DNA of 64,000 nt from an uncultured Bacteroides sp. Its GTDB lineage: Bacteria; Bacteroidota; Bacteroidia; Bacteroidales; Bacteroidaceae. Shown here in pieces: positions 51,738 to 61,151 of this stretch (the stretch's first letter is position 1; the number at the start of each line of letters is the position of its first letter). Under the pieces are notes generated by a model. That model saw only the letters and a list, made by a program, of their open reading frames with translations, did no database searches and was not told where the DNA came from. The stretch lies in NCBI RefSeq assembly GCF_963678845.1, contig NZ_OY787468.1:62001-126000 (forward strand), in the 5' to 3' direction. Both the position numbers and the translations under genes were made by a program.

Positions 51738-54700
51738 TTAAAAGGTTAAGTTTAGACCAACAACATAGCTCTTGGATCTTGGATAAGAAGAGTTGTCAAT
51801 ACCTTGAGTCAATGCACTTGATGTTGCAGCAACTTCAGGATCATAACCACTATAATTTGTGAATGTATAGATGTTATTCAATGTGCAGTAAATTCTGGCA
51901 TTATTAATATGAGCCTTACTTATCAAATTCTTTGGTAAGGTATAACCTAGCGTAATAGTACTTAAACGAAGGAATGAAGCATCTTCCAGATAATAGTCCA
52001 AGGCATCAGATATAGCAATCTTATTATCAGAATTCAAACTCCACATTGCATTCTTTGCAGACTGTTGTGGGTTTAGTGCTGCTAGACGTTCCAAGTTTTT
52101 GCATTCTTTACCGGTAGCAGGATCAACTAATATAAAACGACTGTTCATTACATCCAGAGCATTCTGGTTTGGCAAGTAAGGACCAATAAAACGTTGTGAA
52201 CTCATATTGAAAACTTTATTTCCATATACAAAATTCATAAATACAGATAAATCAAAACCTTTATAAGTAAAGTTATTATTTAAACCACCCTGAAATTTGG
52301 GCTGAGCATTACCGAGCACTGTACGGTCATCAGTTGACCAAACCGGATTGCCATTGATATCAGTTTGACCAGTAACACACACATACTTTACATCGCCTGG
52401 TTTAACTTTCGCCCGATCTCTACCTTTCAAACTTGGAACACCGGCATTTAATGTATATGCACCATCTGCTTTCTGAGTAAAATCGCTTGTTGTGTAAACG
52501 CCATCATACTTGTATCCATAAAATTGACCGAGAGGTTTACCAACCTGGATATAATAATCAATACGTGAATCATAATTTTGGATAAAATGATCAGATCCAC
52601 CATTTCCATAAATAGACAAAACCTTTGAACGGTTAAATGCAATATTGAAATCTGTAGACCAACTAAAGTTCTTATTACGGATATTATTAGTATTTAATGC
52701 AGCTTCGACACCACGGTTGCGAATTGATCCAATATTTTGATATTGATAAGAGTAACCAGTAGAAGTTGGAATACTATTCTTAATAATTAGGTTATTTGAT
52801 TCATTATTATAAAAATCAAGACTCAAATTAACACGGCTATGAAGAACTGATATATCCAATCCTATATTGGTAGTAGTTGTTGCTTCCCATTTAATTTTAG
52901 GATTTCCTACAATATTACCAGGAATCAATGTTGAGACATCTGCTTTGTTTATAGCATAGTGTCCCGCGCTATAATCAGTTGCATACATATTGTTTTCAAT
53001 GTTACAGTTTCCGGCAGTACCATAACCTACACGTAGCTTCAGATTATCAAAGATATTCTGGTCTTTCATAAAATCTTCTTCTGTAATGCGCCAAGCAGCT
53101 GAAGCAGATGGGAAATACCCCCATTGATTATCTTTGGCAAATTTAGAAGAACCATCAGCACGCATAGTACCAGTAAATAAATAACGGCTATTATAATTAT
53201 ATGATACACGACCAAACATAGAAACCAAACCATTTTTACTTATCCCAGAACTATAGATAGTTGATTTAGCCATGCCAACCTGATTTAATCCGAAATTATC
53301 AACCGGAAACCCAAGATACAAATTATCCAATGAATTAGATTCAGTATAGCTTGTTTCCTGTCCTAAAAGAACATTCAGTTTATTCAATCCAAAGTCATGA
53401 CCATACGAAAGAGTATTAGTGATCTGCCATGTTCTTTTTTCAGAATTGTCGCGAGAGCCATAAGGACCTTTTTTATCTCTAGCTGTTTTTGTACGTCCAT
53501 CATCCCAGTAATCTTCCCGAGTTTGTTGCCATAAATAGCTACCTGCTGTACGGAATGTTAAATCTTTCATTATATCAAACTCAAGTCCTGCATTTGCCGA
53601 AAATTGACGAGTATACTTCTTATTAGTTACTGCATCATTTATAATAAGTGGATTATAAACATCATATTGAGAATCTATCTGTGACATCTCATCACCAATA
53701 TCTGTACCTACAAATTGTTCATTTGTAAAGCGAGTACCACCAGTTACAGGCTGAAGAATTGTCATTTTTAGAAGTCCTCCCAGTGAGCCACCACCTTCAA
53801 TCGTTGTTGATTGATAGTTTGAATTAAAGTCTAAGCGAGCACCTTTCCAAAGTTCATGATTAATCTTAGCACGGATGCTATTCTTTGCATATCCATGTTT
53901 AGACATAATGCCATCCTGATCAGTATAGTTGTAGCTCAACAAATACTTTGTCTTTTCATTTCCGCCATTTATATTCAGGTTATGATTTTGAAGCATTCCT
54001 GTACCTCCAAAAACAAGATCCTGCCAATTAATACCTTCACGAGAGCCATACTCACTTTGAATGCGGCCATAAGCCCCTGTATAAAAATCGGCATCTGAAG
54101 TATTTCCACCAAACATAGAGGCCCAGCTTGCCTCTTTTCCTGCTAATGTCTGAAACTCATATTGATATTTTGTATAATCAAGAATATTCAAAACCGGAAG
54201 TTTCTTACCTAATTTTTCAAAGCTTACATAAGAGTTGTAGTTTACTTCAGTCTTTCCAGCCTTTCCAGTTTTTGTAGTAATGATAATTACACCATTAGAA
54301 CCTTGTGCACCATAAATAGCAGTAGCAGAAGCATCTTTCATAACGTCAATGGATGCAATATCATTAATATCGACATTTTGCAAACCATTTTCCATTTGGA
54401 ACCCATCTACAATATATAGTGGAGAAGTACCTTGTGTAATAGATGTACCACCACGAACTGTAATATTGATTGATGCGCCAGGTGCTCCACTTTGTGTGGT
54501 AACGTTTACTCCCGCAGCCTTACCAGTTAAAGCCTGAGCAGCAGTTGTTACAGGAACAGCTTTAAGTTCATCGCCTCCAACAGAAACAGAAGCAGCTGTT
54601 AAGTCTTTACGTTTTACTTTAGCATAGCCAATAGCAACAACTTCATCAAGCATTTGTGCCGACTCTTTCAGTACCACATCAATTTTTGATTGGTTGCCAA

Positions 54701-54962
54701 TGGTTACTGTTTGAGCTTCATAGCCAACAAACGTAACAACAAATTGCTTAGAAGAGGAAGGAATAGTAATGGAATATTTTCCATCGATATCTGTCATTGT
54801 ACCTTTTGAAGTACCTTTAACGATGACAGATGCTCCGGGAATTCCAAAATTTGTGGCATCTTTTACTGTGCCCGTGATTGTTTTGTTTTGTGCGAACGCA
54901 CTTAAAGTACAGCTTACCAATAAAAGCATAAGTAAGCATAACCTTACATGTAAGATTCTCAT
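51738..54962 (-). CDS. susC: SusC/RagA-family TonB-dependent outer-membrane transporter
   Basis: A 1074-residue transporter. A signal peptide (MRILHVRLCLLMLLLVSCTLSAFA) precedes a CNA-B-like domain (TGTVKDATNFGIPGASVIVKGTSKGTMTDIDGKYSI), a TonB-box-like segment (LDEVVAIGYAKVKRKDLT) and a plug with ALTGKAAGVNVTTQSGAPGASINITVRGG and NDIASIDVMKDASATAIYGAQGSNGVIIITTKTGK. The barrel ends with the C-terminal strand YVVGLNLTF. It imports oligosaccharides with SusD. Location next to a rhamnose operon suggests a rhamnose-containing substrate, such as rhamnogalacturonan, but this is inferred from context. Confidence 0.96.
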   Translation of the reverse strand: MRILHVRLCLLMLLLVSCTLSAFAQNKTITGTVKDATNFGIPGASVIVKGTSKGTMTDIDGKYSITIPSSSKQFVVTFVGYEAQTVTIGNQSKIDVVLKESAQMLDEVVAIGYAKVKRKDLTAASVSVGGDELKAVPVTTAAQALTGKAAGVNVTTQSGAPGASINITVRGGTSITQGTSPLYIVDGFQMENGLQNVDINDIASIDVMKDASATAIYGAQGSNGVIIITTKTGKAGKTEVNYNSYVSFEKLGKKLPVLNILDYTKYQYEFQTLAGKEASWASMFGGNTSDADFYTGAYGRIQSEYGSREGINWQDLVFGGTGMLQNHNLNINGGNEKTKYLLSYNYTDQDGIMSKHGYAKNSIRAKINHELWKGARLDFNSNYQSTTIEGGGSLGGLLKMTILQPVTGGTRFTNEQFVGTDIGDEMSQIDSQYDVYNPLIINDAVTNKKYTRQFSANAGLEFDIMKDLTFRTAGSYLWQQTREDYWDDGRTKTARDKKGPYGSRDNSEKRTWQITNTLSYGHDFGLNKLNVLLGQETSYTESNSLDNLYLGFPVDNFGLNQVGMAKSTIYSSGISKNGLVSMFGRVSYNYNSRYLFTGTMRADGSSKFAKDNQWGYFPSASAAWRITEEDFMKDQNIFDNLKLRVGYGTAGNCNIENNMYATDYSAGHYAINKADVSTLIPGNIVGNPKIKWEATTTTNIGLDISVLHSRVNLSLDFYNNESNNLIIKNSIPTSTGYSYQYQNIGSIRNRGVEAALNTNNIRNKNFSWSTDFNIAFNRSKVLSIYGNGGSDHFIQNYDSRIDYYIQVGKPLGQFYGYKYDGVYTTSDFTQKADGAYTLNAGVPSLKGRDRAKVKPGDVKYVCVTGQTDINGNPVWSTDDRTVLGNAQPKFQGGLNNNFTYKGFDLSVFMNFVYGNKVFNMSSQRFIGPYLPNQNALDVMNSRFILVDPATGKECKNLERLAALNPQQSAKNAMWSLNSDNKIAISDALDYYLEDASFLRLSTITLGYTLPKNLISKAHINNARIYCTLNNIYTFTNYSGYDPEVAATSSALTQGIDNSSYPRSKSYVVGLNLTF

Positions 54963-55366
54963 AGACTAATTATTATAATTGATTAATAGAAAAATCCGGT
55001 TCAACGCATTATTAAAAGTATTAGACACAGTCTCTGTGCTTTAAAACAGGTTTGATTTAAATTACAAACATTACACTGAGCTCTGTTTTCTTAAAAAGAC
55101 ACACTCCTTTTACAGAAATATTATAAACCATCTACATCTATTTGCAAATTATCCACAAAGAACAAAAAAACTAATTAATAGATGTATCCAGATATTAATT
55201 TGACTGGCAAATATAGGAATAACGAAATAGTGAGCAGCTGTTCTTTTGATTGAAAGACTCCATGTTTTGACCTTTAATTATAGATAGAGAAGATCATATT
55301 GTTTTATGATAAAACAATAATTAATCAAATTGACATATAAAGTGTTTATTTTGATTTTTATGTAAT
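54963..55366. other. Long leader and promoter region of the susCD operon
   Basis: About 400 bp without a gene. On the minus strand TATATTTG at 55215-55208 is the best -7 element. It would give a leader of about 240 nt before susC. No -33 is visible at normal spacing, so an activator is likely needed. Confidence 0.5.
55208..55215 (-). promoter_or_regulatory. -7 element of the susCD operon
   Basis: TATATTTG on the minus strand; no -33 TTTG lies at the normal spacing. An identical -7 octamer occurs upstream of rhaB (62808-62801), which would fit with shared control by the AraC regulator. Confidence 0.45.
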
Positions 55367-56281
55367 TTATAAGTCGGATTCAGTTTCACGACCAAAACTA
55401 CGGTATTCAAGCGGAGTAAAACCTGTACGTTTTTTGAATAATGAGAAAAAATGTTCTGTAGAGGTATAATTCAATTGATAAGAGATCTCCTTGACTGATT
55501 GCGATGTACCCACCAACAATTGTTTTGCTTTACGAAGCTTCAGTTCCTGAAAATATTTTGCAGGAGCATAACCTGTATAATCTTTAAAAATCTTACGGAA
55601 CCAGGAATAACTAATATTCAATTTCATGGCAAGCTCTTCAGGATCCACATCCCTAAAAACATTCTCATTCATAATAATCTTAGCTTGCTCAATTTTCTGA
55701 TCCATATCTCCAATCTCATATATTTTGTTCTTAGATATGGAAAGAATCATTCCAAGCATGTGTAACACAATACCGGAAAGATATTGCTGAGAAGAGATCT
55801 TATCTGATTCGGCAATCTCTATTGCACGCGAAAAAAGATCTACTAATTCTTCATTCAGGCCTACTTCAAGAATCTGCTTCTTTTCCGATATAAATGAGCT
55901 TTTAACAATATTATCAATGATTGGCCCTTCAAAACCAATATAATATTCATTCCAACCAGTATGCAGAAGAGGATGATATGTGTGCCATTGACCAGGAAAG
56001 AGAAGCATTAAACGTCCCTTACAAACTTGAGTTTCCGGAGTAGAGTCTGAAGTAAAAAGTCCTCGGCCTTTAGTTATATAAACAAATTGATATTCCGGCA
56101 ATACTCTACCTTTCTGAGCATTAAAAAAATAGCCGGAAGGGTGATCTTTAAGAGGATATGGAGAGTTTGGTTTTATAGACTGGAAACCAACAGTATTAAC
56201 AAAAAGACCAAATTTTTGATCCATGTCATTTACTATTAGATACTTAAAGTCCACTCCCAAATCATTATAGTCCCTTATCAT
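55367..56281 (-). CDS. rhaR: AraC-family transcriptional regulator, probable RhaR
   Basis: A 304-residue AraC-family protein. An N-terminal cupin-like sensing domain (about residues 30-160, with EYQFVYITKGRGLFTSDS and LLFPGQWHTYHP) is followed by a pair of helix-turn-helix motifs (about 200-300, with DPEELAMKLNISYSWFRKIFKDYTG and SVKEISYQLNYTSTEHFFSLFKKRTGFTPLEYR). In B. thetaiotaomicron an AraC-type regulator, RhaR, activates the rhamnose genes; the same type of gene next to rhaD-rhaT-rhaA-rhaB suggests this is its counterpart. It has its own promoter (56308-56337) and lies between the rha operon and susCD, so it could control both. Confidence 0.8.
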   Translation of the reverse strand: MIRDYNDLGVDFKYLIVNDMDQKFGLFVNTVGFQSIKPNSPYPLKDHPSGYFFNAQKGRVLPEYQFVYITKGRGLFTSDSTPETQVCKGRLMLLFPGQWHTYHPLLHTGWNEYYIGFEGPIIDNIVKSSFISEKKQILEVGLNEELVDLFSRAIEIAESDKISSQQYLSGIVLHMLGMILSISKNKIYEIGDMDQKIEQAKIIMNENVFRDVDPEELAMKLNISYSWFRKIFKDYTGYAPAKYFQELKLRKAKQLLVGTSQSVKEISYQLNYTSTEHFFSLFKKRTGFTPLEYRSFGRETESDL

Positions 56282-56307
56282 CTTGTCAATCAGTCATGTT
56301 AATGTGA

Positions 56308-56337
56308 CAAAAGTAGAGATAATTTCTCTCACTACAA
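56308..56337 (-). promoter_or_regulatory. Promoter of the AraC regulator gene
   Basis: TTG (56337-56335), 19 bp, TACTTTTG (56315-56308) on the minus strand. It predicts a leader of about 20 nt and makes the regulator independent of the rha operon. Confidence 0.65.
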
Positions 56338-56454
56338 CATCAAAGACTAAAAGGAATCTTTAATAATGTTTAAATATCCAGGAAGGACTTTTCAAATAGT
56401 CACAATCTATTCAAACCAATACCCTCCCTGAATCTTTCATTTTTTAAGAAAAAA

Positions 56455-57759
56455 CTATTTTTTGATTATAATCTTATCATATTGCTGCTCTGCTTTAATC
56501 TCTGTATATTTAGGAGCATCAATCATTTCAATTAGCGCCCTCAAAACAGGGCCTTCCCCCATCGGATCATTTTGCTGAGTGGGACGAGAATAATAATAGG
56601 CTATAGAAGGCATGATACCTGTTCCAACACAGATGCCTGTTACATCGCCATTGTCGGTAATCATCCTCATCATTCCTTTAAGTCCTTGCTCTGCCACATA
56701 AATAAAGTCCGGATGCAACCATCCCTTTTTTACTCCACGAGCCATACCAAAGACAAACATAGCAGTACCTGTTATTTCTTCATAGGAATCTTCTTTATCA
56801 AGAAGCTGATGCCACAAACCATTCTTTCCCTGATAACGTGCCACGCCACTTGCCTGTTGCTGAAAATTTTTAATGATAGCTTCACGCATAGGATGGTCCT
56901 TAGGCATTCTGGACAAAAGATCAGCCTGAGCCATAAATATCCATCCATTGGCACGGCTCCAATGAGCAACACCATGCTCCTTATTATCTGTATGATAACA
57001 GTGGTAATAAATATTCTTCTCAGAGCACCACAAATATTTGTTGTAGTTCAATATTTGATTGGCAGCATCAGTGAAATATTTATCATCGCCAGTCATTGTA
57101 CCCATACGCGACAAGAAAGAGATAGCCATAAATGAATCATCCGCCCAGATTGTGTTTTCATGAGGCCATATACGTGCAATTGTACCATCTGCCAAACGAG
57201 GCTCGGCATAGTTCAAATGATCTGCCGTCTGATTAATATAATTGAGAAAGGATTTATTGGGATGACGCATTTGAAGTTCGATCAAACTAGCTCCCATCGG
57301 GCCATTATCATCTAATCGTTTTCCACGGAATATCATGCTCCAGTTTATATTACGGATGGCGCTCCATCCACCTTCCTTCAAAGCTTTATCATACACTTTT
57401 TTGAAATAGTCCAGATTTCCTTCATTAAACACGAAATCCATGTTCTTTAAAACATATTCATCATATTTTTTATTACCGGTTTTATCTGCTAATTCCATCA
57501 AAGCAATATTGGTTACCCCGTTCGTATAATGCCAGTCATTATACTTACTTGCTACCTTTACATCGACAGAAAGTGGTAAGTTTTTAACTGATTTGTAAAC
57601 CTCTCCGGTTTTAGTATTCTTAAACTCATAAGAGGTACTACTCAATATACGATCTGCAATTTTCACTGCAGCCTCTTTCGCTGTCATTTTAGTCTGAGCG
57701 GCAAGAGGTGTAAAACAGATAGTAGCTATACCTAGCAGCAAACTTTTCTTTAAATTCAT
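56455..57759 (-). CDS. GH88/GH105-family unsaturated rhamnogalacturonyl hydrolase
   Basis: An exported protein of about 434 residues from the ATG at 57759 (MNLKKSLLLGIATICFTPLAAQ is the signal peptide; a further ATG is directly adjacent, and the frame runs to 57849). It is an (alpha/alpha)6 barrel with the YteR-family patterns WHYTNGVTNIALMELADKTGN, IWADDSFMAISFLSRMG (the aspartate pair) and HWSRANGWIFMAQADLLSRMP, ending GTGIMPSIAYYYSRP. It removes the unsaturated galacturonic acid from rhamnogalacturonan oligosaccharides produced by lyases, leaving rhamnose-terminated products. It lies between the rha genes and rhaR. Confidence 0.9.
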   Translation of the reverse strand: MNLKKSLLLGIATICFTPLAAQTKMTAKEAAVKIADRILSSTSYEFKNTKTGEVYKSVKNLPLSVDVKVASKYNDWHYTNGVTNIALMELADKTGNKKYDEYVLKNMDFVFNEGNLDYFKKVYDKALKEGGWSAIRNINWSMIFRGKRLDDNGPMGASLIELQMRHPNKSFLNYINQTADHLNYAEPRLADGTIARIWPHENTIWADDSFMAISFLSRMGTMTGDDKYFTDAANQILNYNKYLWCSEKNIYYHCYHTDNKEHGVAHWSRANGWIFMAQADLLSRMPKDHPMREAIIKNFQQQASGVARYQGKNGLWHQLLDKEDSYEEITGTAMFVFGMARGVKKGWLHPDFIYVAEQGLKGMMRMITDNGDVTGICVGTGIMPSIAYYYSRPTQQNDPMGEGPVLRALIEMIDAPKYTEIKAEQQYDKIIIKK

Positions 57760-57794
57760 CATAATCAGATTTATGCTAATAGATACTATATATA

Positions 57795-57832
57795 AAGAGA
57801 TTACAAGTTGACTATGCAACAAGTAATCTCTT
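57795..57832 (-). other. Intercistronic hairpin between rhaD and the GH105 gene
   Basis: AAGAGATTAC (57795-57804) pairs with GTAATCTCTT (57823-57832), 10 bp, with an 18-nt loop. No T-run follows on the minus strand, so it is not a strong terminator. It may set mRNA stability. Confidence 0.5.
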
Positions 57833-57857
57833 ATCAAATATAATATCAAATAAATAT

Positions 57858-58667
57858 TTATTTAGGCAAATTGAATGCAACTTTCAATTCTTCCATCAGT
57901 TCATCAGCCATACCAATTGGTTCAAAGCCCATTGATTTGGCTGTCATGTATATCTGAGCTGATTTAGAAAGCGTATCAACCATGTCAAATGCTTCCATTA
58001 CGTTTTCACCAACAGCACAAACTCCATGTTTTTCCCACATCACTACATCATATTCAGCAAGTTCCTTAACTGTTGCTTCAGCTAATTCAATAGAGCTAGG
58101 CAATTTATAAGGAATAATACCCAATCCTCTTGGGCAGAATGCTCTTGTTTCAGGGATCATACTCCAAAGTAATTTTGTAAGTACATCTTTTTCAAGGAAT
58201 GCAGGATTGTGAGTCATTGCAACCAAGTCAATTGGGTGGGTGTGCATAGCAGCTTTATAGCTAGATCCGCTACCAATTAAGTAGTTGTGCATTGACAAGT
58301 GAGCCGGAAGTTCTGAAGTTGGACGAACAGGCTGATCAGCAATGATTTCATAGCTTGCACAATCATCGCAAATACGGATAACTGAGCCATTCTCCATTGG
58401 CCAACGAGCCAAGTCACGCATACGTTTGTTTGTTCCTTTACAGAAAAAGTAGCAACCTTTCAAGTGAGGAAGAGTTGTTCCAATTTGCGTTTTATCGCTA
58501 ATTGCTTTCAGCCCTCTGATCTCGTCAGTAACTACATCTGTAATATTGATTGTAATGTTACCGCCATTACGTTCAGCCCAACCTTTTTGCCAAAGGTATC
58601 CAGCTACCTCAGCAACTTCAGCTACTTGCTTGGCAAGAGCTGGATTATTTTCTAAAATTGATTTCAT
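57858..58667 (-). CDS. rhaD: L-rhamnulose-1-phosphate aldolase
   Basis: A 269-residue class II aldolase, close to the 274 residues of E. coli RhaD. The zinc-binding histidines are expected at H142 and H144 (MHTHPIDLV) and H214 (WEKHGVCAVG), with E119 (TSELPAHLSMHNYL) as catalytic acid/base. The N-terminal GNITINITD segment and the KGTNKRMRD segment also fit the family. It splits rhamnulose-1-phosphate into dihydroxyacetone phosphate and L-lactaldehyde in the cytoplasm. Confidence 0.95.
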   Translation of the reverse strand: MKSILENNPALAKQVAEVAEVAGYLWQKGWAERNGGNITINITDVVTDEIRGLKAISDKTQIGTTLPHLKGCYFFCKGTNKRMRDLARWPMENGSVIRICDDCASYEIIADQPVRPTSELPAHLSMHNYLIGSGSSYKAAMHTHPIDLVAMTHNPAFLEKDVLTKLLWSMIPETRAFCPRGLGIIPYKLPSSIELAEATVKELAEYDVVMWEKHGVCAVGENVMEAFDMVDTLSKSAQIYMTAKSMGFEPIGMADELMEELKVAFNLPK

Positions 58668-58743
58668 ATTCTAAATACTATTTTTATTGATAAGGATTAT
58701 ATAAACACATATTTCTATTCATATAATCTTTCGTTTAAGAAAA

Positions 58744-59775
58744 TCAGGATTGTGCCATTGCTACCACAATGATAGACGAAATCAGCACAACGAGACCTAA
58801 TATAAGTGTACCTATGGTAGCACTACTGGCGCCCTTCCATTCTTTAAGAATGATGCCCCAGAAATTACTGAATGTAACATTCAGTGACATCAGGATACTC
58901 CAAGAGAAAGCCAGTAAAATAGGGCTATCAGTCAGGAAGCTTTTTCCCATTTCCAATCCAAAGAACTGTGAGTACCACAATACTCCTGCAAGTGCACAAA
59001 ACAAAACATTATTTGTTAAGGTCTTACTATCTACAGAGAAATATTCTTTCCCAGTTTTGTTTTTTACATTCTGTTGCATACAATAAGCAGCATTAGTAAA
59101 GAATCCGCCCAATGTTACAAGGAATATAACAGGAAGACCTGCATATAGTCCTTCAACGCCACCAGTTATTGCAGCTTCTTTTATAGGTGTTCCTGCGTCG
59201 AGTCCTAAAGCAAAACAAGCACTCATTACTCCGGCAAGCAGAGCAACCAGCAATCCTTTTGTTAGTGCAAAGTCTTTAACTGCTGCTTTCTTCTCTTCTT
59301 CTGTCATGTTCTTAGAACGAAGACTTCCGGCATATCCAATAACAGCAATACCCGCTAAAGTTATACACACACCAATAAGAAGCATTAAGCCCTCTCCATG
59401 AAACAGGTCTTTCCCGCTAAAGATTGCAGGGAAAAGAGTACCGAATCCGGCACATGTACCAAGAGCAATACTTTGTCCAAGAGCTACACCAAGATAGCGC
59501 ATGCTTAGTCCAAATGTCAAACCTCCTACTCCCCAAAGAACGCCATACGCCATTGAAGAAAGAGCTCCACCTGAGCCTAACAATTCAAAAAGATTGCTTC
59601 CAGATGGGATGGCAAGTAAAGCGCCTAAGAAAGGAAAAACCAACCATGCAAAGATTCCCTGTACCAGCCAAAAGCTTTCCCAGCTCCATTGCTTCACTTT
59701 CTTAATAGGCACATATGAACTACTTTGTCCAAGACTTCCTATAGCAATAATAATTAATCCAATTAGTGTATTCAT
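58744..59775 (-). CDS. rhaT: L-rhamnose/proton symporter
   Basis: A 343-residue membrane protein with about ten spans. The N-terminal sequence MNTLIGLIIIAIGSLGQSSSYVPIKKVKQWSWESFWLVQGIFAW is the RhaT family pattern, as are WGVGGLTFGLSMRYLGVALGQSIALG and QFFGLEMGKSF. It brings rhamnose through the inner membrane with protons (called rhaP in B. thetaiotaomicron). It lies 76 bp upstream of rhaD in the operon. Confidence 0.93.
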   Translation of the reverse strand: MNTLIGLIIIAIGSLGQSSSYVPIKKVKQWSWESFWLVQGIFAWLVFPFLGALLAIPSGSNLFELLGSGGALSSMAYGVLWGVGGLTFGLSMRYLGVALGQSIALGTCAGFGTLFPAIFSGKDLFHGEGLMLLIGVCITLAGIAVIGYAGSLRSKNMTEEEKKAAVKDFALTKGLLVALLAGVMSACFALGLDAGTPIKEAAITGGVEGLYAGLPVIFLVTLGGFFTNAAYCMQQNVKNKTGKEYFSVDSKTLTNNVLFCALAGVLWYSQFFGLEMGKSFLTDSPILLAFSWSILMSLNVTFSNFWGIILKEWKGASSATIGTLILGLVVLISSIIVVAMAQS

Positions 59776-59810
59776 AATATTACATTAATCAATAGCCAAT
59801 GTACGAATGA

Positions 59811-59837
59811 ACCCATATGCTAAAAAAGCATATGGGT
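59811..59837 (-). other. Intercistronic hairpin between rhaA and rhaT
   Basis: ACCCATATGCT (59811-59821) and AGCATATGGGT (59827-59837) form an 11-bp stem around a 5-nt loop. On the minus strand no T-tract follows, so it is probably an mRNA-stability or processing element. Confidence 0.55.
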
Positions 59838-59865
59838 ATCCATGCACATCAGCATATCTAATAAT

Positions 59866-61119
59866 TTATCTTTTAATAGTTACGTCTGCTTCGTACTTCT
59901 GAATTTCAGCGATGAACTCTTCACCTACTGGTACATTGTTCTGTAAACAGAACATATCCCAAACTGCATTCCAAGGAAGACTCTTAGCTTCTTCAAGAAG
60001 AGCAAGACGTTCGAACAACTGACCGTTAGCTTCGTATTCACGCAACTGAGCAAGTGGTTCAAGTAATGCCTGCATGAAGCATTTTTGTGTTGCACGTGAT
60101 CCAATTACATAAGCACCGATACGGTTAATTGAAGCATCGAAATAGTCAAGACCGATGTTAACACGATCAAGTGCGTTGCAACGAATAATTTCTTTAGCTA
60201 AATCCAAAGTATCATCATTCATAATTGTAACGTGGTCAGAATCCCAACGAATAGGACGACTTACGTGAAGCATGATTTCAGGAGTGAAAAGCAATAAAGA
60301 AGAAATCTTATCTGCAATGCTTTCTGTAAGGTGGAAGTGACCTGTATCCAAAGTAACAATCTTGTTGTTCTTAGCACCATAACCTAAGTAAAAGTCATAA
60401 GAACCTACTGTATAGCTTTCAGCACCGATACCGAATAATTTAGCTTCGATACAGTCTTTCATGTTATCATATTTAGTTGCAAAAATTTCATCCAAGGAAT
60501 CTTTCAACAGTTCACGATACTTAAGACGATTAACAGTCTGATCTTTTGAGCCGTCATGGATCCAAAGGTTCATAACACAAGGAGAACCTTGATATTTACC
60601 CATTGCTTCAGCAATAGCACGGCTACGTTTTGTATGTTCAATCCAGAAGTCACGAATTTCTTTGTCTGGGTTAGCCAAAGTAAGGCTTCCACTCTTTGGA
60701 TGAGAGAAAGAAGATGAGTTGAAATCCAACTTCATATTGTTTTCTTTAGCCCATTTCATCCAGCTTTCGAAATGTTTTGGTTCAATCTGGTCGCGGTCAA
60801 CAAACTTACCACCAAAATCACCATAAATAGCATGCAAGTTCAAGCGGTGAGTTCCAGGAATATAAGAAGCTGCTTTAAGAATATCGGCTCTTACTTCATC
60901 AATATTACGTGCTTTACCAGGATGATTACCTGTAGTTTGAATACCACCAGACAACTGTCCGTCTGGGTTTTCGAATCCAACTACATCATCAGCTTGCCAG
61001 CAATGTAATGACAATGAAATTTTGCTCAGATCTTCCAGTGCTTTGTTTACATCAACACCTACCGCAGCATATCTTTCAACTGCAATATCAAAAGCTTTGT
61101 TAATAAGTTCGCTTTTCAT
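59866..61119 (-). CDS. rhaA: L-rhamnose isomerase
   Basis: A 417-residue enzyme, close to the 419 of E. coli RhaA. Family patterns are SLHCWQADDVVGFENPDGQLSGGIQTTGNHPGKARN, DFNSSSFSHPKSGSLTLANPD (metal site region), VMNLWIHDGSKD and DTGHFHLTESIADKISSLLLF, ending DALDRVNIGLDYFDASINRIGAYVIGSRATQK-type sequence. It converts L-rhamnose to L-rhamnulose. It lies 32 bp after the kinase gene. Confidence 0.96.
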   Translation of the reverse strand: MKSELINKAFDIAVERYAAVGVDVNKALEDLSKISLSLHCWQADDVVGFENPDGQLSGGIQTTGNHPGKARNIDEVRADILKAASYIPGTHRLNLHAIYGDFGGKFVDRDQIEPKHFESWMKWAKENNMKLDFNSSSFSHPKSGSLTLANPDKEIRDFWIEHTKRSRAIAEAMGKYQGSPCVMNLWIHDGSKDQTVNRLKYRELLKDSLDEIFATKYDNMKDCIEAKLFGIGAESYTVGSYDFYLGYGAKNNKIVTLDTGHFHLTESIADKISSLLLFTPEIMLHVSRPIRWDSDHVTIMNDDTLDLAKEIIRCNALDRVNIGLDYFDASINRIGAYVIGSRATQKCFMQALLEPLAQLREYEANGQLFERLALLEEAKSLPWNAVWDMFCLQNNVPVGEEFIAEIQKYEADVTIKR

Positions 61120-61151
61120 GATAATTTTAATTTTTTGTTTCTATTTTTTAT

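Noticed and set aside
56572..57135. 187-codon plus-strand frame inside the GH105 gene
   Set aside because: Antisense shadow; no coding pattern.
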